Assembly: GCA_910588535.1 (NCBI GenBank)
Contig: CAJUOO010000067.1
Location: 1-16,751 of the forward strand
Reading direction: 5' to 3'
DNA: 16,751 nucleotides
Source: an uncultured Lachnospiraceae bacterium
GTDB lineage: Bacteria > Bacillota > Clostridia > Lachnospirales > Lachnospiraceae
Numbering within the stretch: the stretch's first letter is position 1; each line of letters starts with the position of its first letter. Shown piece after piece: positions 7,360 through 12,954 of this stretch. Under the pieces are notes generated by a model. That model did no database searches. It saw nothing but the letters and a program-made list of their open reading frames with translations, and was not told the DNA's origin. The position numbers and the translations under genes were made by a program.

Positions 7360-8508
7360 CTAAATCAATGCTTCATACAGCTTTGTGATATCCTCCACAC
7401 TGGTGTCCTTCGGATTTCCCGGACGGCAGGCATCATCATAAGCAGACTGTGCAAGGAACGGAATATCCTCCTTCTTCACAATGTCCTTTAAGTTCTTTGG
7501 AATCCCGACATCCTCCGACAACTGTCTCACTGCATTGATCGCTGCCTTTCTGTACTCCTCGACAGACATGGAATCTGTGCCGGCAACCCCCATTGCCTGT
7601 GCAATGTATTTATATTTATCCCCAGTTGCCTCTGCATTATACTCCATTACAGTTGGAAGAATAATCGCATTTGCCACACCATGAGGCGTATCATACAAAG
7701 CGCCCAGAGGATGTGCCATAGAGTGGACAATGCCAAGCCCTACATTGGAAAAGCCCATGCCGGCAACATACTGGCCAAGAGCCATTCCCTCTCTTCCCTC
7801 CGGTGTATTATCCACTGCTCCGCGCAGGCTTGACGCGATAATCTCAATCGCCTTAAGATGAAACATATCTGATAATTCCCAAGCACCCTTGGTGATATAC
7901 CCCTCAATTGCATGGGTCAGCGCATCCATACCTGTAGCTGCTGTCAGCCCCTTCGGCATGGTAGCCATCATATCTGGATCGACAAATGCAACCACTGGAA
8001 TATCATGCGGATCAACACAAACCATCTTGCGGTTCTTCTGCGCATCTGTGATCACATAATTAATTGTCACTTCTGCCGCTGTGCCCGCCGTAGTCGGAAC
8101 AGCAAAGATTGGCACACTCTTATTTCTTGTATCTGCCACACCCTCAAGGCTTCTCACATCTGCAAATTCTGGATTATTAATAATAATGCCGACCGCCTTT
8201 GCTGTGTCCATGGAGGAGCCTCCACCAATAGCAATAATATAATCCGCTCCTGCCGACTTATAAGCCGCCACACCTGACTGCACATTCTCGATCGTAGGAT
8301 TCGCCTTTATGTTAGAATAGATCTCATAAGTAAGCCCCGCCTGCTCCAAAACCTTTGTAACCTTTGCTGTCACACCAAATTTAAGCAGATCTGGATCTGA
8401 GCACACAAATGCCTTTTGAAAGCCTCTTGCTTTCGCTTCCGGCGCAATATTTTCCACTGCTCCCTTCCCATGATAGGATGTCTCATTCAGAATAAATCTG
8501 TTTGCCAT
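7360..8508 (-). CDS. fucO: Iron-containing alcohol dehydrogenase, FucO-like lactaldehyde reductase
   Basis: NAD(H)-dependent group III alcohol dehydrogenase. From memory it is strikingly like E. coli FucO over its full length (382 residues), including MANRxILNET at the start, NNPEFADVRSLEG, AVPTTAGTAAEVTINYVITD and GQYVAGMGFSNVGLGIVH. The nucleotide motif GGGSSMDTAK is at 95-104. Metal ligands are all present: Asp195, His199, His262, His276. It would reduce L-lactaldehyde to 1,2-propanediol, or more generally interconvert aldehydes and alcohols in fermentation. No fucose or rhamnose genes lie next to it, so substrate is inferred by similarity. Start chosen at 8508 with AGGAGAG about 9 bases upstream; the longer frame from 8544 lacks one. 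No clear promoter found between the tRNA terminator and the start. Confidence 0.95.
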   Translation of the reverse strand: MANRFILNETSYHGKGAVENIAPEAKARGFQKAFVCSDPDLLKFGVTAKVTKVLEQAGLTYEIYSNIKANPTIENVQSGVAAYKSAGADYIIAIGGGSSMDTAKAVGIIINNPEFADVRSLEGVADTRNKSVPIFAVPTTAGTAAEVTINYVITDAQKNRKMVCVDPHDIPVVAFVDPDMMATMPKGLTAATGMDALTHAIEGYITKGAWELSDMFHLKAIEIIASSLRGAVDNTPEGREGMALGQYVAGMGFSNVGLGIVHSMAHPLGALYDTPHGVANAIILPTVMEYNAEATGDKYKYIAQAMGVAGTDSMSVEEYRKAAINAVRQLSEDVGIPKNLKDIVKKEDIPFLAQSAYDDACRPGNPKDTSVEDITKLYEALI

Positions 8509-8561
8509 ATTACTTCTCTCCTTTGCTATTACAATAATTATCATATAGACTTAGTATAACA

Positions 8562-8616
8562 CAGAAAAAACTAAAAAGGAAGGCTCCTCGGTATTCATAA
8601 CCGAAAATCCTTCCTT
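8562..8616 (-). terminator. Rho-independent terminator of tRNA-Thr
   Basis: AAGGAAGG / CCTTCCTT (8609-8616 with 8576-8583) and an inner CGGT/ACCG pair (8589-8592 with 8600-8603) form a hairpin which, on the minus strand, is followed by TTTTTAGTTTTTT. It separates the tRNA transcript from fucO. Confidence 0.85.
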
Positions 8617-8630
8617 CTTCTTATCCATGA

Positions 8631-8703
<73 letters not shown>

Positions 8704-8736
8704 ACCTCTGCGACTTTTGTAATCGCTCAGTTATGT

Positions 8737-8766
8737 ATTTTACCACAAACTTATTATTACTGTCAA
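8737..8766 (-). promoter_or_regulatory. Promoter of tRNA-Thr
   Basis: On the minus strand TTGACA (8761-8766), an 18-base spacer and TAAAAT (8737-8742), about 34 bases before the mature tRNA 5' end. Confidence 0.85.
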
Positions 8767-8826
8767 GCACTTTTTATTACACAAATCTATATGACAAATG
8801 TAACTCATACTTATGCACATCTACAC

Positions 8827-8855
8827 TGTACATCTTACTTTTCCAGTGCTATACT
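8827..8855 (+). promoter_or_regulatory. Likely promoter of the PspC-domain gene
   Basis: TGTACA (8827-8832, four of six matches to the -35 consensus), a 17-base spacer and TATACT (8850-8855). It lies 30 bases before the start codon, leaving a short leader with AGGAGGG. Confidence 0.6.
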
Positions 8856-8886
8856 TAACCTATCAATTTACAGGAGGGAAAAATCT

Positions 8887-9096
8887 ATGAATATTGAATC
8901 CAAACGTTTATACAAATCACGTACCAACCGTATGCTTTCTGGTGTATGCGGTGGTATTGCAGAATATCTTAATCTTGATCCTACCGTCGTTCGCCTTTTA
9001 TGTGCAATACTTGGATGTTCTGGAACAGGCATTATTATCTATATTGTCGCAGCAATTGTCATGCCGGAAGCACCAAGTGACAACTACGATATGTAG
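8887..9096 (+). CDS. PspC-domain membrane protein
   Basis: A 69-residue protein almost entirely made of a PspC domain. A basic N terminus (KRLYKSRTNRMLSGVCGGIAEYLNLDPTVVRLL) is the family hallmark, followed by one hydrophobic helix (about 37-56, CAILGCSGTGIIIYIVAAIVM) and the short tail PEAPSDNYDM. PspC proteins take part in envelope-stress sensing in proteobacteria; stand-alone short forms like this one in Firmicutes are not well defined. CAGGAGGG lies 8 bases before ATG, which settles the start over a longer frame from 8791. It is single-gene, faces the neighbouring XRE operon tail to tail and is one of only two plus-strand genes here. Confidence 0.93.
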   Translation: MNIESKRLYKSRTNRMLSGVCGGIAEYLNLDPTVVRLLCAILGCSGTGIIIYIVAAIVMPEAPSDNYDM

Positions 9097-9124
9097 CACA
9101 TCTAAGATTACCAATCCTTTCATT

Positions 9125-9169
9125 ACATGAGGCAGACTGTACCCTTGTAGATACAGCCTGCCTCCATGT
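9125..9169. terminator. Long inverted repeat between convergent genes
   Basis: AGGCAG-a-CTGTA (9130-9141) pairs with TACAG-c-CTGCCT (9152-9163), and the stem extends outward through ACATG/CATGT with one bulge, about 16 pairs in all. It sits between the PspC gene (plus) and the 67-residue gene (minus). Neither side has a strong T-run, so it may be a weak bidirectional terminator or a transcript-end stabiliser. Confidence 0.5.
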
Positions 9170-9372
9170 TAAAGTTCTTTTGAAAACGCTGCCATATGTA
9201 GAAATGATCTCTCAAATAACTTCTCTCTTCCCGGCAATGGCTTATAAAAGGCTTCTTTAAATTCCTCCCTCTCAACGTCACCGAAAATTCCAACGTTATA
9301 ATATAATTCCTCTGTGTAACCCGGTCCTGCATTTCTGTCATTTCTTTTCATATCTGGCTCCTTTGTCCTCAT
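9169..9372 (-). CDS. Unknown small protein coupled to XRE regulator (67 aa)
   Basis: Not recognised. A 67-residue, charged, soluble protein with a Gly-containing middle (YYNVGIFGDVEREEFKEAFYKPLPGREKLFERSFLHMAAF) that suggests two or three helices. Its ATG overlaps the TGA stop of the XRE regulator gene in an ATGA arrangement, which is the best evidence that it is real and made together with the regulator. A second frame over the same bases (9123-9341) lacks such a link. Partner pairs of this form can be regulator plus anti-repressor, antitoxin plus toxin, or regulator plus small effector; the sequence does not decide. Confidence 0.6.
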   Translation of the reverse strand: MRTKEPDMKRNDRNAGPGYTEELYYNVGIFGDVEREEFKEAFYKPLPGREKLFERSFLHMAAFSKEL

Positions 9373-9707
9373 ATTCTTTCGTGCTTCAACTCAGGCAATA
9401 AACTCTTCAGTACAGATAGCACAATTCTGCTCTCTGACTCACTGCATTTTTCCAGCTCTTGAATAATTAACAGTTTTGTTTCACTATCATCCGCAGATTC
9501 TGGATAAAATACCTGCTGTACAGGTATATCCAACTCTCTGACCAAAGGAAACAGAATTGTAAATTTTGGATTACCTGAACTGTTTTCTATGTCGATGATT
9601 GTCCTTTTACATACGCCGATTCTCTCGGCAAGAGCCTCCTGTGACATATTTTTACTCTTCCTTGCACATCGGACTGCCTTCCCCAGCCTATCTGATGCTT
9701 GGTTCAT
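9369..9707 (-). CDS. XRE-family transcriptional regulator
   Basis: A 112-residue DNA-binding protein. The N-terminal helix-turn-helix domain covers about residues 6-62 (LGKAVRCARKSKNMSQEALAERIGVCKRTIIDIENSSGNPKFTILFPLVREL), with recognition helix around VCKRTIIDIE. A short C-terminal helical part (ETKLLIIQELEKCSESESRIVLSVLKSLLPEL) probably dimerises. Such regulators are frequent in conjugative elements and defence islands, though no integrase or relaxase lies in this window. GAGGGG stands about 8 bases before ATG. It overlaps the following 67-residue gene by four bases. Direct repeats upstream are likely its own operator. Confidence 0.92.
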   Translation of the reverse strand: MNQASDRLGKAVRCARKSKNMSQEALAERIGVCKRTIIDIENSSGNPKFTILFPLVRELDIPVQQVFYPESADDSETKLLIIQELEKCSESESRIVLSVLKSLLPELKHERI

Positions 9708-9763
9708 TCCAATTCACCCCTCTCTTATTCTACACCACAGTACCCAAGTCGACAATTCACCTA

Positions 9764-9794
9764 TATTGCACTATAATATGAGTTATTTTGCACT
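9764..9794 (-). promoter_or_regulatory. Direct-repeat operator upstream of the XRE gene
   Basis: TATTGCACT (9764-9772) and TTTTGCACT (9786-9794) repeat with a 22-base period, about two helix turns, flanking an AT-rich stretch with a possible -10 (TATTAT on the minus strand, with TTGTCG upstream). The spacing suits cooperative binding of a dimeric XRE repressor (inference). TTATTTTGCACT also occurs at the 3' end of asd (about 9888-9899), perhaps by chance. Confidence 0.45.
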
Positions 9795-9830
9795 TTTTCG
9801 ACAAACCGCATAATATGATACTAAAATGAT

Positions 9831-9862
9831 CAAAAAAAGCACCCTTTATCGGATGCTTTTCT
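9831..9862 (-). terminator. Rho-independent terminator of asd
   Basis: On the minus strand AGCATCC-GATAAA-GGGTGCT followed by TTTTTT. The 7-bp stem with one G-T pair stands about 25 bases after the asd stop codon. Confidence 0.85.
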
Positions 9863-9887
9863 TCAATCATTATATGTCGTCCGCGCT

Positions 9888-10973
9888 TTATTTTGCACTG
9901 ATATAACCCTGTGCCTTTAAAAGCTCTGCACACAGGACGGCACCGCCCGCGGCTCCCCTAACTGTATTATGGGAAAGCCCCACAAACTTATAATCATAAA
10001 TACTGTCTTCGCGGATGCGCCCAATGGAGATTCCCATTCCATTTTCAAAATCCACATCCAGCTTTACCTGAGGACGATTGTCCTCCTCCATATATTGAAT
10101 AAACTGTTTTGGCGCGCTTGGAAGATTAAGCTTCTGAGGAAGACCATGAAAAAGCTTTAGCTTCTCAATAAGCTGTTCTTTTGTCGGATGCTTCCTAAAT
10201 TTTACAAACACAGCCGCCGTGTGTCCATTCAATACCGGAACCCGGATGCACTGACAGGTAATCTTTGGATCCTCCGCCTTTACTATAACGCCATTCTCTA
10301 TCTTTCCCCATAATCTCATAGGCTCCTGTTCACTTTTCTCCTCTTCGCCCCCAATATATGGAATGATATTTTCTGTCATCTCCGGCCAGTCGGCAAAGGT
10401 TTTCCCAGCACCTGAGATCGCCTGATAGGTAGTTGCCACAACCTCATATGGCTCAAATTCCTTCCACGCAGTCAGCACTGGCGCATAACTTTGAATCGAG
10501 CAATTTGGCTTTACCGCCACAAAACCTCTCTCCGTGCCCAAGCGCTTTCTCTGAAATGGAATGATCTCAAAATGCTCAGGATTGATCTCTGGTACTACCA
10601 TCGGGACATCCGGCGTCCATCTATGTGCACTGTTGTTGGATACTACTGGTGTCTCTGTCTTTGCATATTCCTCCTCAATTGCCTTGATCTCTTCCTTTGT
10701 CATATCAACTGCGGAGAAAACAAAATCAACCGTAGAAGCGACCTGCTCTACCTCATTTACATTCATCACCACAAGCTTTTTCACAGCCTCCGGCATCGGC
10801 GTGTCCATCTTCCATCGACCTCCAACGGCGTCCTCATACGTCTTCCCAGCACTTCTTGGACTTGCCGCCACCGTGACAACCTCAAACCATGGATGATTCT
10901 CCAGCAAAGAAATAAATCTCTGTCCCACCATACCTGTGGCTCCCAAAACTCCAACCTTTAATTTCTGTTCCAT
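9888..10973 (-). CDS. asd: Aspartate-semialdehyde dehydrogenase
   Basis: NADP-dependent reduction of aspartyl-4-phosphate to aspartate semialdehyde, the branch point to lysine/diaminopimelate, threonine and methionine. It has 361 residues. The Rossmann motif GVLGATGMVGQRF is at 8-20; the catalytic Cys is Cys158 in KPNCSIQ; AISGAGKT and the C-terminal SHNTVRGAAGGA follow. The sequence belongs to the longer archaeal/fungal-type form (SPRSAGKTYEDAVGGRWKM), also common in Clostridia, rather than the E. coli type. The ATG at 10973 (MEQKLKVGVLG) is chosen because GAGGTG stands 6 bases upstream; a longer frame from 10991 has no such site. Monocistronic, with a terminator behind it; no strong promoter seen (weak candidate TTGCTT-17-TAGTAT about 11064-11093). 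Confidence 0.96.
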   Translation of the reverse strand: MEQKLKVGVLGATGMVGQRFISLLENHPWFEVVTVAASPRSAGKTYEDAVGGRWKMDTPMPEAVKKLVVMNVNEVEQVASTVDFVFSAVDMTKEEIKAIEEEYAKTETPVVSNNSAHRWTPDVPMVVPEINPEHFEIIPFQRKRLGTERGFVAVKPNCSIQSYAPVLTAWKEFEPYEVVATTYQAISGAGKTFADWPEMTENIIPYIGGEEEKSEQEPMRLWGKIENGVIVKAEDPKITCQCIRVPVLNGHTAAVFVKFRKHPTKEQLIEKLKLFHGLPQKLNLPSAPKQFIQYMEEDNRPQVKLDVDFENGMGISIGRIREDSIYDYKFVGLSHNTVRGAAGGAVLCAELLKAQGYISAK

Positions 10974-11101
10974 CTTCTTCACCTCATACAATTTTTTCGT
11001 ATAACCACTTTTCTCACTGATATTTTTTGTATTTCTGATACGGACATTTGTCTGTCTTATGTGATATACTACCTCATTTTATTAAAAAAAGCAACTACTT
11101 T

Positions 11102-11524
11102 TTACTCTTTTTTACCCTGTGCCTCTTTTTCTTTTATAAACTTCACTAACTTAGCATCCTCTATCTTAATATGTAAAATCAGCCAATCTCCCATCTCGCG
11201 GTTCACCCTTCCGAGCAGGGACATATTGGGTCCCTCCTCTCTCAGCCTTCCGCAAAGCTCCTGCATGATCTTTGTAAACTCCTGATGTAGCTGTCTGTGA
11301 TGTTCATATTCTGGATACTGGTACTTAAGCTGCAAATCCTCCTCAGCGACAAAATGCTTCTTCGTATAATCCATAAGAAAATCAATTGTATGCTCTAGCT
11401 CCTTACATCCCTCACCCTTTGCCGAGGCATCCAAAAGCTCATTAAATGTTCCTACTAAAGCCTTATGCTGCTCATCTACTATCTTATGCCCCGTCTCCAA
11501 ATTACTCGTCCACACATATTTCAT
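11102..11524 (-). CDS. Bacteriohemerythrin
   Basis: Small di-iron, oxygen-binding helical-bundle protein of 140 residues. All seven expected iron ligands are visible: His20 (VDEQH), His57 and Glu61 (KKHFVAEE), His76 and His80 (EHHRQLH), His118 and Asp123 (LHIKIED). It has no fused signalling domain, so it is a stand-alone cytoplasmic oxygen binder or scavenger. The ATG at 11524 overlaps the TGA of the ArsC-family gene (ATGA), with AAGGAG about 10 bases upstream; longer starts in the same frame lie inside the upstream gene and are unlikely. The C terminus is Lys-rich. An A/T-rich weak hairpin with a T-run lies just downstream (about 11082-11105) and may terminate transcription. Confidence 0.95.
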   Translation of the reverse strand: MKYVWTSNLETGHKIVDEQHKALVGTFNELLDASAKGEGCKELEHTIDFLMDYTKKHFVAEEDLQLKYQYPEYEHHRQLHQEFTKIMQELCGRLREEGPNMSLLGRVNREMGDWLILHIKIEDAKLVKFIKEKEAQGKKE

Positions 11525-11889
11525 TGATTTCCTATCTCCTTTTCTATGATCTGTTTCCACAGCTCTTCCTTAAATCCCGGACACACGCCTGAATTTGAAA
11601 CAAGAAGTGGGCGCTTCACAAGCATCCCATCCGTTGACAAAAGCTCTATCTGCTCCTCTTCACTCATAGAGGAAAGCTTATCCTTAAGGCCAAGCTCCTT
11701 GTACTTCAGCCCGCTTGTATTAAAGAATTTTTTGATTGACAGTCCACTCTGCTCTATCCAGCACGCCAATTCTTCCTTTGTGGGATTTTGCTCTGTAATA
11801 TGTCTGTCCTCATAAACGACTTTCTGCTGATCCAACCATTTCTTTGCCTTCTGGCAGGTACTACATTTGGGGTATTCTAACAATAACAT
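11521..11889 (-). CDS. ArsC/Spx-family thioredoxin-fold protein
   Basis: A 122-residue protein of the ArsC/Spx/MgsR/YffB family. The N-terminal motif CSTC (Cys9, Cys12; PKCSTCQKAKKWL) resembles the redox CxxC of Spx, and KRPLLV with Arg93 matches the conserved Arg-Pro of arsenate reductases. The length (Spx about 131, YffB about 118) does not settle whether it is a glutathione- or thioredoxin-linked reductase or a Spx-like RNA polymerase binder. It keeps both cysteines of the motif. AAAGGAGG lies 7 bases before ATG. It overlaps the bacteriohemerythrin gene by four bases, so the two are co-translated, pointing to an oxygen- or redox-stress role. Confidence 0.9.
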   Translation of the reverse strand: MLLLEYPKCSTCQKAKKWLDQQKVVYEDRHITEQNPTKEELACWIEQSGLSIKKFFNTSGLKYKELGLKDKLSSMSEEEQIELLSTDGMLVKRPLLVSNSGVCPGFKEELWKQIIEKEIGNQ

Positions 11890-11907
11890 TTGTATCCTCC
11901 TTTATTT

Positions 11908-11922
11908 TTATCTAATTGATAA
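11908..11922 (-). promoter_or_regulatory. Possible operator (PerR/Fur-like) before the ArsC-hemerythrin operon
   Basis: The palindrome TTATC-TAATT-GATAA lies 19 bases before the start codon region of the ArsC-family gene. It partly resembles the 7-1-7 PerR/Fur box (TTATAAT-N-ATTATAA), with nine or so matches. That would fit a peroxide- or iron-controlled di-iron protein, but the palindrome is AT-rich and short. Confidence 0.3.
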
Positions 11923-11990
11923 CATACTTTCCTTTGTTCTATACTACTATACATTTCTTACACCTGAACAGAAAATTTTTCTGCATTTAA

Positions 11991-12039
11991 AATCGAGTAG
12001 AGGAAATTATTCCCCTACTCGTGCACTGGGCACTTTTTT
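11991..12039 (+). repeat. Hairpin repeat (left copy) with T-tract
   Basis: CGAGTAG (11994-12000) pairs with CTACTCG (12015-12021); a second small hairpin GTGC/GCAC (12021-12024, 12030-12033) runs into T6 (12034-12039), a terminator form on the plus strand, though no plus gene ends here. AATCGAGTAG and CCCCTACTC both recur at 14211-14246 in the same orientation, flanking the 160-residue gene and the MFS gene. Confidence 0.55.
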
Positions 12040-12057
12040 CTCAGGATACCCGCTGTA

Positions 12058-12088
12058 TGTCAAAACTGCCGCACAAGGTGTGCGGCAG
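12058..12088 (-). terminator. Terminator of the 160-residue unknown gene
   Basis: A perfect 10-bp stem CTGCCGCACA / TGTGCGGCAG (12079-12088 with 12066-12075) closes a 3-base loop; on the minus strand it is followed by TTTTGAC. It lies 7 bases after the stop codon at 12095. Confidence 0.8.
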
Positions 12089-12094
12089 CCCTCT

Positions 12095-12577
12095 TCATTC
12101 CACCTCCAGCCCGCATGCCCTCGCGGTGCCTTCATATATCTTCCGTGTCTCCTTATCCTTAAAGAATATAGGATATCGAAGCCCATAATTTCCCCACAGG
12201 GTACAAAGATATTTTCCAAAATAAAATGTACTAAACAAAATCTCTCGTGCTGTTACTCTGGATACCAAAGGTATCCATCTCTCTGTCAGCGGATAATAGA
12301 TCGCCTGTGTATGCTCCATGTCCGTGAGCTTTTCTTTTTCCGATGGCGTCAGGTTTTTTAAGAATCTCTCTCTGCCCTCTTCCTCCAGCCTACTATAATA
12401 GCAATCAAAGTAAGAATTCTCCTCCCCATTCATTGAAAGGGCACACTCAATAAATTCTCTGTAATTTTCTTCCGTTCCGCTTAATATTGCATAATCGTAC
12501 TTCCTGAAACCCTCTTCAATATTGGAAATATGTAAAAGGTTCTTCTGTAAAAACTCCTGATCACTAATGCCCTTCAT
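12095..12577 (-). CDS. Unknown protein (160 aa)
   Basis: Not recognised. A soluble 160-residue protein, helical in its first half (NIEEGFRKYDYAILSGTEENYREFIECALSMNGEENSYFDCYYSRLEEEGRERFLKNLTPSEKEKL) and mixed afterwards, with aromatic-rich stretches (WIPLVSRVTAREILFSTFYFGKYLCTLWGNYGLRYPIFF). No helix-turn-helix, signal peptide or clear membrane span. The start at 12577 (MKGISDQEF) has GGGGGA about 6 bases upstream; the same frame is open to 12712 but the extension has no ribosome site. Its promoter region holds ACTAACGTTAGT, related to palindromes before the divergent MFS gene, so both may answer to one regulator. A strong terminator follows directly. Confidence 0.75.
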   Translation of the reverse strand: MKGISDQEFLQKNLLHISNIEEGFRKYDYAILSGTEENYREFIECALSMNGEENSYFDCYYSRLEEEGRERFLKNLTPSEKEKLTDMEHTQAIYYPLTERWIPLVSRVTAREILFSTFYFGKYLCTLWGNYGLRYPIFFKDKETRKIYEGTARACGLEVE

Positions 12578-12617
12578 ATATATTCCCCCTAACCTAAGTA
12601 TACTCTTCAGCCTGAAC

Positions 12618-12652
12618 AGTATACTAACGTTAGTGTAGCATACGGCTGTCAA
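12618..12652 (-). promoter_or_regulatory. Promoter and palindromic operator of the 160-residue gene
   Basis: On the minus strand TTGACA (12647-12652) precedes the perfect 12-base palindrome ACTAACGTTAGT (12623-12634). -10 candidates are TAGTAT (12621-12626, spacer 20) or TATACT (12618-12623, spacer 23), both overlapping the palindrome. The long spacer resembles activator-type promoters (MerR-like), and the palindrome also suits TetR-type repressors. No regulator gene is adjacent. Confidence 0.55.
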
Positions 12653-12677
12653 AAAAGCAAGCCAAAAACTGGCAGGT

Positions 12678-12812
12678 TTACGAACTTGCGCTGTTATTAT
12701 GCCAGATGCCACATTTCCACAAAGATATTACAAGCACGACAAGGCTGGCGATAACAGCCAGACACTGCACCATATTTGAGAGCTCAGAATAAAATAATAA
12801 TCTACTTTTCAT
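12678..12812 (-). CDS. Possible small membrane protein (44 aa)
   Basis: An ATG-initiated 44-codon frame encodes a short basic start (MKSRLLFYSELSN), one continuous hydrophobic stretch (MVQCLAVIASLVVLVISLW) and a short polar end (KCGIWHNNSASS). That is the shape of a single-span membrane peptide. No convincing ribosome binding site is visible (ACAAAG before ATG), and it lies within the divergent intergenic region between the 160-residue gene and the MFS gene, so it may be chance. Confidence 0.3.
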   Translation of the reverse strand: MKSRLLFYSELSNMVQCLAVIASLVVLVISLWKCGIWHNNSASS

Positions 12813-12835
12813 CTTTGTAAGCAAAATATTTTGTC

Positions 12836-12888
12836 TTGACAAACATACCATTAGTATGATATTGTATTAACATACCAACGTCCGGTAT
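12836..12888 (+). promoter_or_regulatory. Promoter with two operator palindromes for the MFS gene
   Basis: TTGACA (12836-12841), an 18-base spacer and TATTGT (12860-12865). The spacer is filled by the palindrome CATACCATTAGTATG (12844-12858). A second imperfect palindrome, ATACC-N7-GGTAT (12872-12888), covers the predicted transcription start and shares the core TAC.AACGT with the palindrome at 12623-12634. The placing is typical of a TetR-family repressor site in a drug-inducible exporter promoter. Confidence 0.75.
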
Positions 12889-12896
12889 TAAAGTTT

Positions 12897-12947
12897 GTGT
12901 CTGTGCTGCTTCCACAAACTTTTTATATATCAGCAGCACAGAAATGA
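12897..12947 (+). promoter_or_regulatory. Leader hairpin and possible leader peptide before the MFS gene
   Basis: CTGTGCTGCT (12901-12910) pairs perfectly with AGCAGCACAG (12932-12941), a 10-bp stem in the 5' leader ending 4 bases before the GAGGA ribosome site (12946-12950). A GTG-started 16-codon frame (12897-12947) would give MSVLLPQTFYISAAQK; its TGA overlaps that ribosome site. This resembles drug-responsive leader peptides of resistance genes, but no good ribosome site precedes the GTG. A second stem that would sequester the ribosome site was not found. Confidence 0.4.
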
Positions 12948-12954
12948 GGAAATT

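Noticed and set aside
8704..8736. A second tRNA or rRNA next to tRNA-Thr
   Set aside because: No second cloverleaf or rRNA-like sequence is visible; the stretch is only the tRNA leader and promoter.
9123..9341. Alternative frame over the 67-residue gene
   Set aside because: No coupling with the XRE gene, and it runs through the downstream inverted repeat.
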